Shown here one piece after another: positions 52,831-63,100 of a stretch of DNA of 64,000 bases (the first letter of the stretch is position 1; each line of letters starts with the position of its first letter). The translations under genes were made by a program, and so were the position numbers. Source of the DNA: Ruegeria atlantica (GTDB lineage Bacteria > Pseudomonadota > Alphaproteobacteria > Rhodobacterales > Rhodobacteraceae); assembly GCF_013033965.1 (NCBI RefSeq), contig NZ_WQFE01000015.1, positions 1-64,000 on the forward strand, written 5' to 3'. The notes beneath the pieces are model-generated. The model made no database searches, was not told the origin of the DNA, and saw only the letters and a list, made by a program, of their open reading frames with translations.

Positions 52831-55032
52831 TCAACTAGTACTCAGTGTGTTGCGCGGTGATTGAAACCGATGAGCCGACGCCCAGAGAGTCCGGTAGGGC
52901 TCGCATCGCTGCATCAAAACGTCGTGGGTTGCAAAGTCCGCAACTTCGCCTTCATGCATCACCAGGACATAGTCCATCATCAGCATGGTCGGCATGCGAT
53001 GAGATATATTGACGATGGTTTGGTGCCCGCGGTTCTCGAGGATTTGTGAAAGGATTTGCTCCTCCATATGCGCGTCGATCGCGCTCATGGCTTCGTCCAA
53101 AAGCATCAGCTTTGAAGGCCGCAGCAATGCGCGTGCGATGCAGATTCTTTGTTTTTGACCCCCGGATAGATTTGAGGCGTGCTCTTCCAGAACGGTGTCG
53201 TAACGATCAGGCAATGTGCGGATGAATTCATGCGCCTGAGCCTTCTGAGCCACTTCGATGATTTCTGTTCGCTCAGCGTGGCGATGACCGGCAGCAATGT
53301 TTTCCGCAATGGTCCCCTTGAACAGGAAATTGTCCTGCGAAACCGTTGCCAGCGAACGCCTAAGATACTGCAGGTCATATTCGCGAATGTTGAAGCCATC
53401 GATGCGAACGTAGCCACTTTGTGGAAGATCAAATCCCTGCAGCAGTTTGGCCAGAGTGCTTTTGCCCGACCCGCTCTGACCAACGATACCGACGACCGAG
53501 CCTGGCGGGATTCTAAAACTCACGTTCTTCAGAACGGGTGGCAGACCTTCATCATAGCTGTATTCAACATTCTCCATCGTGATTTCGCCGTTGATCGGAG
53601 GCGTCACACCCCCCTTGTGCAGCCGCTCGGGCGCTCGGTTGAGAACCGAGCCCAACATCTTCACCGAAATGGCGGTTTCCTGGTATTTACTGGTCAGCCC
53701 AACCAGCTGCACCAACGGTCCTGCGATCCGGCCTGACAGAATATTGAAGGCGATCAGGGTGCCGATCGTCATCTCGCCCGCCAATACAAACTGCGCACCC
53801 AGCCAGATGATCGTGAGCTGCATGAGTTTTTGTAAAAACCCACTGGTTTCCTGCAAAAATCCATTCAGAGTCGAAACGGACTTCTGCCTGAGTACTGCCT
53901 CGCTGGTCTTTTGCATCCATTTTTGGCGCTGCTCTTCTTCTAAGGCCAGGCTCTTGATTGTGCCTATCCCCATGACGGTTTCGACGATCATGGCCTGCCG
54001 TTCGCTTTCGGTTTGATAAAGCGCTGTCAGATGTTTTCGGTGTGGCCGCAAGGCAAGCACGACCTGAATCATCATCACTGCAGAGAAGGCCAAAACCAGT
54101 ACGGTCAAGGACGAGCTTAACAGGAACAAAACCGGGAGGATCAGAACAACCGCCGACAGTTCGATCAGTGTGGCCAACAACCGACCCGTGACAAATTCCC
54201 TGATCGCGCTGGCTTCCTGCAACTTTTTGGCCAACGTTCCTGTAGCTGACCCTTCAAAAAAACTTACCGGCAAGTCCAGCAGACGTTTCGAAGACAGTTT
54301 AGCCATCAGAATGTCGAGTTTAACCGTGACATTCACCAGCATGAGTGTCCGCAGATAGCCAAGTAAACCTGCGATGCCGATCGCCGCGACGGCGAACATG
54401 AAAAGTGTATGGAGTGTCGAGTAGCCTTCATACCCGATGACCTTGTCGAAAACGATCATCGTGAATATGGCTGTTATGAAACCGACTAGATGAATGAAAA
54501 CCGAGATCAATCCGATTTCGACAAATATCCCTTTGAATTTTCCGGCCTCCGAAAATATCCACCGAAGGTCAAAGGGCGCGTATGGGGTTTTGTCGTCCGT
54601 TCCCAGCCGCAGCAGTATGACGGTCCCATCCCATCGCTTGCGAAACTCTTTTTCGGGAATGCGCAGCAACTCAAGTGAGTCAGCCAGCGGGTCTTGCACA
54701 AGGGCGATCAGCCCCCCTTTGGTACTTTGCGGATCAGACACCAGGCCGGACAAGATGACATATTCACCGTTCTTGAGGTGAATTATGAAAGGCATTGTTC
54801 TGCCCATGCGCCGCAGGGCCGACCAACTGACGGACGATATCTCTGCATCCAGATAGTTGGCCTCGGCCGCCAATTGGATGTCACGCGCCGTACAGTCTTT
54901 GGAGCTAACCGGAGAGTGCTGGCGAATAATTGCGTCCCGAGAAAGTTCAGTTCCCAAAAAGCGCGCCACCAGAACCAGGCATTCTAACCCCGAGCTTGTT
55001 TGCGTCATTGCGAAGTTTTCAAGATCTTTCAT
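52831..55032 (-). CDS. type I secretion ABC exporter with degenerate C39 domain (HlyB/RtxB-like)
   Basis: 733 residues. Residues 1-130 are a C39-peptidase-like domain; where proteases have D-C-G-x-A-C-L this protein has SSGLECL, so the catalytic Cys is missing, as in HlyB, and it should bind rather than cut the substrate. Six membrane helices span about 155-440. The ATPase has Walker A GQSGSGKSTLAKLL, signature NLSGGQKQRICIARALL and Walker B LMLLDEAMSAIDAH. It energises export of an RTX protein with an uncleaved C-terminal signal, matching the giant gene at 57154. The ATG at 55008 is an alternative start. Confidence 0.92.
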   Translation of the reverse strand: MKDLENFAMTQTSSGLECLVLVARFLGTELSRDAIIRQHSPVSSKDCTARDIQLAAEANYLDAEISSVSWSALRRMGRTMPFIIHLKNGEYVILSGLVSDPQSTKGGLIALVQDPLADSLELLRIPEKEFRKRWDGTVILLRLGTDDKTPYAPFDLRWIFSEAGKFKGIFVEIGLISVFIHLVGFITAIFTMIVFDKVIGYEGYSTLHTLFMFAVAAIGIAGLLGYLRTLMLVNVTVKLDILMAKLSSKRLLDLPVSFFEGSATGTLAKKLQEASAIREFVTGRLLATLIELSAVVLILPVLFLLSSSLTVLVLAFSAVMMIQVVLALRPHRKHLTALYQTESERQAMIVETVMGIGTIKSLALEEEQRQKWMQKTSEAVLRQKSVSTLNGFLQETSGFLQKLMQLTIIWLGAQFVLAGEMTIGTLIAFNILSGRIAGPLVQLVGLTSKYQETAISVKMLGSVLNRAPERLHKGGVTPPINGEITMENVEYSYDEGLPPVLKNVSFRIPPGSVVGIVGQSGSGKSTLAKLLQGFDLPQSGYVRIDGFNIREYDLQYLRRSLATVSQDNFLFKGTIAENIAAGHRHAERTEIIEVAQKAQAHEFIRTLPDRYDTVLEEHASNLSGGQKQRICIARALLRPSKLMLLDEAMSAIDAHMEEQILSQILENRGHQTIVNISHRMPTMLMMDYVLVMHEGEVADFATHDVLMQRCEPYRTLWASAHRFQSPRNTLSTS

Positions 55033-55095
55033 GATGCAACCATACGTTCCACCTACCGCGAGCGGTTGATGTGACGTCTTTCTATGGGGTTAATG

Positions 55096-55121
55096 GCACT
55101 GCGACGTATCCGTCGCAGTGC
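55096..55121 (-). promoter_or_regulatory. perfect hairpin between the 103-residue gene and the ABC exporter gene
   Basis: GCACTGCGACG (55096-55106) and CGTCGCAGTGC (55111-55121) form a perfect 11-bp stem over TATC. No T-run follows, so it is not a plain terminator. It sits in the 209-bp intercistronic gap and could hold exporter expression below that of the small upstream protein. Confidence 0.55.
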
Positions 55122-55241
55122 AAGAGCCAATGACCGAAAGTTCCGTGAGTGGTATTTGGCCAAGTTTGGCTCAGCGAAAGCGATTCAGGAATTCGGTCCA
55201 GTCGGCGCTACGCGAAAACTGGACTCAGAGAGTCTTCCCGC

Positions 55242-55553
55242 TTACGCGTTAAAGTTGGGCGAGTTGTTTTGTAGGGGCTCCCCTGCCACAGCTACATTCT
55301 CTTCTTGGGCGTTAGCCTTGTTTCTTTGGATGACGCCGCGGGATTCCATTTCCTTGAACATTCGATCAAAGACTTCATAAGCGCGCAAAAAACCCTGGGG
55401 GGAAAGGACGAGGCGCAGGTTTTCTTCGACCGGCGGCGATTCAGGATCAGCTTGCGGGTCGACACCGAATGAAAAACAATCGATGCGCATGTTGCTGTTG
55501 ATCATCGCAATATTCGAGATACCGTCGATGTAAACTTGTTGGGCTTCACTCAC
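55242..55553 (-). CDS. 103-residue protein of unknown function heading the exporter operon
   Basis: A GTG at 55553 is chosen because AAAGGAGGAG stands directly before it at ideal distance; upstream ATG readings (55589, 55652) have no ribosome site. The protein begins with SEAQQVYIDGISNIAMINS and continues MRIDCFSFGVDP, RLVLSPQGFLRAYEVFDRMF, ending in an acidic, Asn-rich tail. No signal or membrane segment is present. No named family is recognised. Its place ahead of the exporter genes suggests a cytoplasmic helper (chaperone or regulator) of RTX secretion. Confidence 0.75.
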   Translation of the reverse strand: MSEAQQVYIDGISNIAMINSNMRIDCFSFGVDPQADPESPPVEENLRLVLSPQGFLRAYEVFDRMFKEMESRGVIQRNKANAQEENVAVAGEPLQNNSPNFNA

Positions 55554-56570
55554 TTTAGGTCTCCTCCTTTTGAGTGGTTCCGTATCCATACTGCGATAAT
55601 TGTGGCGTCCTCCTTTCCTCCAAAAGAGATCAGCCGTGATTAGTCGCAGCAAAATCTTGAGCAGGGTATCGTCTTCGACATTGCAAATTGTCCGCTTCGA
55701 CAGGGACGAAGTTTCGGTTATTGTCGAGTTACCCCAATTAGGTCTTATCTATTCTCCTCACTTCGTTCTTTTTTGCGACTATTACAGTCCTAATTACAAA
55801 TGAATCTAGAAATTACATTGTTTCCAATGTATTCAGATTTATTGGCAACCAGTTATGTCGCTTTTCCGCTTTCTTCTTCAGCACTCAACGGTCAGATCGG
55901 CAAAGCAGCGTACATTCGTTATTCGCCGATATAAGATTCCGCGCTTGGTATTCCGGTAGCGAAGTAGGAGTCATATTCGCGTATGTATCCGATTTTCGCC
56001 AACGTAGTTTATACTCCGGTGAAATTGACAAGAGGGTGTCGCAATCACATTTGTTAAAACTATTTAACCTTTTGGATATTCTCAGGTCAAATGGACAGAT
56101 AGAAATTTACGCACACAACCGATCAATAATAAATCATGAAATCGTTATATAATATTACATACCGTTAAAAAATGTTTAAAATCAACAGGTAAATAATAAT
56201 TATTGCTATGTTAACTGATGTTGAATTGAGAATTTGGACTTATTTTACTTACCAACTGGATTTAAATATAGCGAATAAAATTCACCCTACTTACCCGGAA
56301 ATCGGAACAAGATTTCTACTGAAATCATTTTGAGACTAAAATTGAAATTAAATACACACATCCGTCAGCAGCCAGTAACAATGTTTCAAATAATTTCAGA
56401 GCCAATTATGTGACGGAAGTGAAAAAAATTCTTTAGATACCCGCTAAACGATAATCAGGTGACCTGCAATACTATTGAAAGGAGATCTTGCATAAGATTG
56501 AACAAAAACTCGATTCTCTTTCTGAGCGATTCTCATTCACACGTTCGGCAAATTGATTCGAAGATGCGCT
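55554..56570. promoter_or_regulatory. 1-kb AT-rich control region inside the RTX locus
   Basis: No credible gene. Between about 56040 and 56460 the sequence is strikingly AT-rich (TTGTTAAAACTATTTAACC, GTTATATAATATTACATAC, AATAATAATTATTGCTATG), far from the composition of the neighbouring genes. It precedes the exporter operon on the minus strand and should hold its promoter. Such DNA is a usual target of xenogeneic silencers (H-NS, Ros/MucR). Confidence 0.6.
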
Positions 56571-57050
56571 TCATTTCTGCGACAGTTTTCGCTCTTCCCG
56601 CCGCTTCGAGCCATAGTAACGGGCCACCCGTTTTGACTGGCCGTCATCCATCCCAATTCGATGCAACTTTGCGTAAGAGACCGAGTGGAATAACTCCTGG
56701 TCGAGATGGGTTATGATTTCTCGGACACGCCCATAGGGAGCGATGAAGTCCATGAACCACAGATGCTCTCCGCAATTCCATTCATTTGGTTTGATGTCAT
56801 CCGGGTCATTTGTGAGGCGAGCATCAACCTCTTCATTCACCCAGGCCCAGGTGACAAAGGACAGGGGCGCGTTTTCTCCTTGCATAAACAAACGTCCTTG
56901 ACCGATCGACAGTGGGTAGAACAGGCGGCGCTCAATCTGCCTGTATCGCATAGCGCCATGAAGCCGGGACTGAGAGACCAGAAAACAGATTTGACCAATC
57001 TGTTTCATCCGCTCGGGGTTCGGCAGGTTTTGGTCCGGTTTTACATTCAA
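56571..57050 (-). CDS. RTX toxin-activating lysine acyltransferase (HlyC-like)
   Basis: 159 residues, the size of the HlyC family. Conserved catalytic His lies in FLVSQSRLHGAMRYRQIERR (His about 31) and catalytic Asp in EHLWFMDFIAPYGRVREI (Asp about 100); SFVTWAWVNEEVDARL is also typical. Such enzymes take acyl chains from acyl-ACP and attach them to internal lysines of an RTX protoxin in the cytoplasm before export. A TTG at 57050 with AGGA upstream is used; an ATG at 57008 is the alternative. It lies 103 bp behind the giant RTX gene on the same strand, with a hairpin between, so that protein is the expected target. Confidence 0.9.
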   Translation of the reverse strand: MNVKPDQNLPNPERMKQIGQICFLVSQSRLHGAMRYRQIERRLFYPLSIGQGRLFMQGENAPLSFVTWAWVNEEVDARLTNDPDDIKPNEWNCGEHLWFMDFIAPYGRVREIITHLDQELFHSVSYAKLHRIGMDDGQSKRVARYYGSKRREERKLSQK

Positions 57051-57098
57051 GTCAGTATGTTCCTATCTGCTGGTTCGACGTGATCCATCTTTAAGTTA

Positions 57099-57130
57099 GA
57101 CCGGCGCAGAACATTTGTCCCGCGCCGGTC
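57099..57130 (-). promoter_or_regulatory. hairpin between the RTX gene and the acyltransferase gene
   Basis: GACCGGCGC (57099-57107) and GCGCCGGTC (57122-57130) form a perfect nine-bp stem over 14 bases, 24 bp after the RTX stop. On the minus strand it is followed by TAACTT, not a T-run. It may act as a partial terminator, keeping the catalytic acyltransferase below its substrate. Confidence 0.6.
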
Positions 57131-57153
57131 ATTTTCACTGCTCGGTTTCTTGA

Positions 57154-60100
57154 CTAGGCTGCGCTTGTCGCCGAGTTATCCGTCTTGTTGGCGATCACAC
57201 CATCAACGGCGGTTTTGGCATCGTAGATCGTGTCGTAAACCTCGGCCACAACCGCGAATTCGCCTGTGGAAAGTTCGCGACCTGTCTCCGATGTCTCAGC
57301 ATCCGCTGCTTCAACCGAGTTCAGCCAATTGAGCGTTTCCTGCAGGCCTTGTGCCAGAACACTCGCGCTGTCGAAGTCTGTGTGCTGCGAAGGCGCAGCC
57401 GAAGCGGCATTCGCCTTCAGTTCGGCGAATGTAAAGTTCGACGTGCTGTCATGGTCTTTGAGACGGAAGACATCGTTGTCACCAAGACCGTTTTGCAGGA
57501 TTTTCCCGACCGACGCACCGTTCACGACGATATCAATCGTCGCATCCGAGTTGCTGAGTTTCAGGTTGTCGATGGTAAGGTCAGTTGTCAGGTCGGTTCT
57601 GGCCGTTTCGATGAAAATCGTGTTGACCTCGTCGCCCCGTGCGATGTCCTCCAAGCTCGATTCACCGGCTAGCCCCTCATTCAGACCGGACACATTGAAC
57701 CTTTGGCTATCCAGTTCACCAAGGATATCGGTGCCCAGATGTTCGCCAATGACCAACTCGCCACTTCCAATCGTATAGATATAGCTGTCGTCTCCAGTTT
57801 GACCCAATGCGACCGTGCGACCAAAGCCTGAGAAGAAGACATCATCGCCTCCGCCACCTTGGCTTACGACACCGGTGCCATTGACAAGGAACTGTGATGG
57901 CCCCTTGAAGGTCTCGGCCCCAAGCAGCGACGAAACCTGTTCCAACGCACTGATAACTCCACCGATAGCATCGCCAAGAATGGTAATCCCTGCTTCGGCA
58001 TAGGCTTCAAGTGTGCCGAGACCGAAGTTGAGGAAGTGGTCATTACCGGCACCACCAGATGTAAAGCCGTAACCGGCGCTCAGGAACGTATCGTTGCCGT
58101 CATTGCCGAAGGTGGCAAAACCAACACCCATATCGATCAGGTAGTCATCACCCAACCCACCGGTGGTAAAGCTGCCAGCGCCGAAGTTGACAAGGGCATC
58201 GTTGCCATCACCAAGCGACGTTGCGTTGAACACGCCACCGGTAATCACCAGATCTGCGTCCCCGCCGGCGATAATTAGATTGGCCAGACCCAGGGTAAAG
58301 ATACTGTCTGTACCGCCCCCGGCGTCGACCCGGTTGGCAGCGCCAAGCGTGAAGATGATATCACTACCGTTGGCCTGACCTGTCGCGTCACCCAGAACTT
58401 CGTTCTTGATGCCGGCAATGACGCCAAAGTCAGAACCTGTTCCCAGTTTGACTTCGTTTTCGAAGCCAAGCGCAACGATGATGTCATCTGCAGCCTGTCC
58501 GGCGACTTCGTTCTTGTAGCCAATGACGAACGCAGTGTCGTTTCCGTAGCCAAGCTTGACGTCATTCTCCTGACCCGCCGAAAGCACAACATCACTACCC
58601 GAGAAGGTATTGAACGCTTCGTATTCATTCTTCTTACCAAGAAGAACTGCGGTGTTGTCCCCTGCGCTTGTGATTTTGTTTTCCTCACCAATAGTAATGA
58701 GGAAATCTGTACCACCACGAGCCGCAAGCCTGTTGGTTTTACCGATGGCCAGTGCAACGTTGTTACCGGTGCCCAGAATGCCCAGGTTTGTTTCACCAGC
58801 GAGGATCGCTATGTCGTCTTCGCTGCCGCCGTAGAACACGTTCTTCTTGCCGACCAGGAGTGCGGCGTCGTCCCCGCGACCGGTGTAGACGTGATTTTCC
58901 TCACCCACTGCCACCGCGATATCGCCGTAAACGGTTTCAGTGTCTCCGGTACCGTTATAGTCGGGATTAAGAGCTATTACGGATTCCTCTGCCTCTACGA
59001 CTTGCGATTGCAGAAGAGAGAATTCATGGCTGTAGTCACCAATCCTTTCATCCCACTGAATTCCCGCAATATTGGGGATGTTCAGCGCAGGGATCGTGTA
59101 GCTGAGTGCCTCCAGCTTGACCTCGTCCCTGTTCACATGTTCGGACAGATCAAAATCCGGAACTTTTAAGCCCTCACTCGGGATATCGAATTCTGGCACT
59201 TGCAATCCAAACAGCTCTCGGCCCGACAGCGCCGTCTCAACGGCCTCCAGTCCTGACAGGTCCAACCCGTTCAGGTGGAACTCTGGCAAAGTAAGATCAG
59301 GCAAGCTGACCGTCGGCAATTCGATCAGGGACACGTCACTCTTGTAGACATCGACCCCTGTGATCTCAGTAACCGGCGCACCGCCTGACTGGCTTTCCAC
59401 GCTGATGGATCCGCCGTCTTCTGCACGGAACCGGAATTTCGCCGTCTGCTCTTCGTTTGCGGCGGTGGGATCGATCCTGCCGATCTCCTGCTTGCCGCGT
59501 TCATCCGTGTAGTAGACGATAATGTCATCTGCTTCTGTACCCGCAACGCTGGATGCAAGGTACGAAACCTGAACCTCATAGGTCTTGTCATTGGTGAGGT
59601 TCAAAGCAACATCGGTTTGCGTGCCGTTGATCGACAGAGTGTTGTGCGTTGCCACTGGTGTGCCCGAGAATGGAACAGCAACGGATCCTTCGATCGATCC
59701 GGAAACAACATCGCCAGCCTGCACATCCACCGAGAAGTCATACTCAACGCCGGTACGGTCGATATTGAGCTCATCCTGCGAGTCCAGCGACGTGTCCAAC
59801 AGGTTATAGTTGCCTTGTGTCGCAGCGGTGAAGGAACCAGAATCCTCAAAACCGGTGTTTGTGCCGCTTACATCTACAGACCCATCTGCGTCGCCGACAC
59901 CAAAGTTGGTTTCCGCCAGCGTGTAACCTTCGACGCCATAGTCTTCCCCTTCCTGCCAGAAGGTCAGATCTGTTTCGGTACCAAAGATCGTACCTGCATT
60001 ACCGTCAGAGCTGTTGGCCCCAAGGAAGTCCCGGCCAAACGAGTTTGCAGCGCCGAAGTGATTGTTGCTGATATTCGTCTGTTGTTCGATTTGAACCCCG

Positions 60101-63100
60101 GCCTGATCAACCTGCAGGTTGAAAGCTGTGATGTCCGGGATGGAGATCGACGGGAACGATTGACCAGGCAACTGTAGCTCTGGTGTCGAGATTGTTGGCA
60201 ACGAAATCTCGGGCAGGCCGTAGTTTCCAAGTTCACCATACTGATACTCAGGGGCACCTCTCAATTCCGGAATTGACGGGATCGGAAGATCATACTGGTC
60301 CAGAGTCAATGTCGGGAATTCATAGTCCGGGACATCCGGATCAGAGAACTCAATATCCGGGAAGAAGGCAGAGATATCAGCAAAGGGAGTTGCCGAAACC
60401 GAGAACTGGTCTCCGTCTTTGAGCTTAAGATCTGAAACCGGATTGAAATCGTCTTCTCCCAGCAGGCTCTTCACCTGGATCAGGCTGAATTCCAATTCGT
60501 TGTCAGTGACGATAAAGTTGAATTTCCCGGCTGCCAGAACCAAATCGCTGCCTGTGCCGCCGAAGACGACATTTGTTTCACCGATCACCCCAACAATGTC
60601 ATCACCAGACCCGGAAAAGACAATGTTGTTTTGACCAATAGCTAAGCCGATATCCCGACCACCCTCATAGAGGGCAAGATTGTGCTTACCTACTAACAGT
60701 GAAATGTCGTCGCCTGCTCCTGCCGCGAGGAAGTTGTATTCGCCGCCCAGGATGGCGATGTCATGATCGTTGCCAGTCAGGGCTGCGTTGTAGCGACCGA
60801 TGAGAATGACGTTATCGCGCCCGGCGCCCGTGATGGCGACATTGCCGGTTGGCAGCTCAACGCCAGTGATCGCCTGAATGATCAGGCTGACCGTCGGCAC
60901 AGCAATAGAAACAACGGTGTCATCACCGGTTCCCGTCAGGACAAAGTTGCGCTCGCCACCGATAAAGACCCGGTTTTCGCCGCCGCCGTAGAAACCGATG
61001 TTGTCGGTTCCCAGTTGGAACGAAACATCGTTACCGGCACCCGTCAGAGCGAAGTTGAGCAACCCGCCCAGCACAAGGAAGTTGTCGCCGTCACCGGCAT
61101 TGACAAAGTTGCCCGCCCCGAGACCAACAAAGAAGTCATTTCCGCTCGCGCCCTGAATGACGTTGGTTTTGCCAAATGCGATCGCAATGTTGTTGCCGCC
61201 ACCCAGCAGCAAGAAGTTCTGGGTACCAAAGACGAGAACATCATCTACGCCACCTGCACCAATAATGACGTTCCCAACAAGACCCGTTACGTTGTTTACA
61301 CCTGGCGGCACGAAAAAGCTGGGCGCAAATCCAGTTACCCGGTTTGAACCGTCGCCCAGAATGAAGAGGTTGTCATCCCCGATGAAATGCACCTCATCGT
61401 TGCCATTCCCGCCCCATACGGCGTTCTGAGCCCCGATCAGTTGCAATTTGTTGTTGCCGTCACCCGCAACCACACCATTCGCCAAACCATAGGCCACGAT
61501 GTAATCATCGCCCGAACCGGCCTGGATGATGTTCGCGCCGCCATAGGATTTCACGACATTGTCGCCATTGCCCGCGATGATGACGTTGCCCAGATTACCT
61601 AGGCCACTCAGCAGGTTGGTGAAGGAGGAACCAAGGTTCTCTTCGCCATAAATAGTTCCATCATCTGTGCCAAACGCACCGCGGACGAAATCATCCTCGC
61701 TGTTGTTGGCGGCAGTAACGGCGGCGGCGGTACCGATACCCAGCAGGCTACCCGCACGAATTCTGTCATCTCCGGAGCCTGAAACTATCAGGTTCCCGGT
61801 GCCGTAGGCCTCAATCTCGTTGCCTGGTTCAACAACATCGTTTTGGCCACGCAATTCCGCGACTACCAACGGACCATCGTGAATTGCTTCGATCTGAGAC
61901 TCAGACAGAACCCGGTCATAGACAGCGAAGTCGGAAACCTGACCATCAAATGCTGCGTCATTTTCCCAGTTGCTGCGACCAACATAGTTGTTCGCGCGCA
62001 CCCGTTCGGCCACATCGCCATGCAAAGTTGCGGAACCCGCCAACTCGCCATCCAGATACAAGCGAAGTTCATTGGCCTGATCATCAACCACAGCCGCAAA
62101 GTCAAATTCTTCACCCTGCTGGATGACGTTTTCGACAGTGACTGCAGTGCCACCAATGCCGCTTTCGGTAAACTGGAACGTGAGATTATTAGACGTTCCT
62201 TGGCGGGCGAGAAGGATATTGCCGCCGGCTACGTCGGTATTCGTGGTTCGGTTACCGCCAAAGTCGAAGATGCGCTCATAGCTGTTGTTACCATCGAACC
62301 GGGCTTTGCCTGTGATCGTGAGCTGACCACCTGTGGTGAAGTCACCGAGATCATTATGTGAACCGCCGCTGAAGTTTTGCGTGCCATCGTATCCGGCAAT
62401 CGATTCAGCGCCGTTTAGTACGTTCGCCGAGTTGGTCGCGACGCTTCCGCGCAGCGCCTGTGCCTCATCCAGCGTAACGGCCTCATTCAGGACTTGGAAA
62501 TTCTCGACAGCTCCGTGGAAGGACGCGTCATTTTCCCAGTTGCTACGTCCCACATAATTGTTGTTGCGGATTTGCTGGGATACGTCACCATGAAGGGCCG
62601 CTGTGCCAGAGAGTTCGCCATTCAGGTAGAGACGTAATTCATCGCTGTCATTGTCAACAACCGCGGCAAAGTCGATTTTTTCACCATGCTGAATAGCGTT
62701 AGCAGCAACGATTTCAGTATAGCCGCTGCTCCCCTCATTGAAGGCAAACACCAAGTTGTTGCTGGTACCTTGTCTAGCCAGAACCAAGTTTCCGCCTTCG
62801 GGATCCGCGTTGCCAGAGCGATTGCCACCAAAGTCAAAAATCCGTTCCCAGTTGTTGCTGCCATCGAACCGGGCCGTACCCGCAATGGTCATCTGTCCAC
62901 CGGATTCAAAGTTACCGAGATCTGCGTAGGCGCCCGATCCGTCAAAGACTGCTTGTCCGGACGACAGCAGCCCAACAGGTACCTGTCCCTCGGCCAGCAA
63001 CTCGGCTACTACAGCCGGACCAGACGCAAGTTCCGTGCGCAACGATTGGGCTTGCGCCAAATCAGCAGCTTCGTTCAGCACTTGGAAATTTTGAATTGAT

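Noticed and set aside
55084-55380. Plus-strand frame of 98 residues opposite the 103-residue gene
   Set aside because: It starts inside the perfect hairpin region, has no ribosome site and is antisense to a gene with an ideal one.
58012-61803. Regular short repeats considered as CRISPR or minisatellite DNA
   Set aside because: The periodicity is at protein level (18 residues, 54 bp) with varied codons and no constant repeat-spacer structure.
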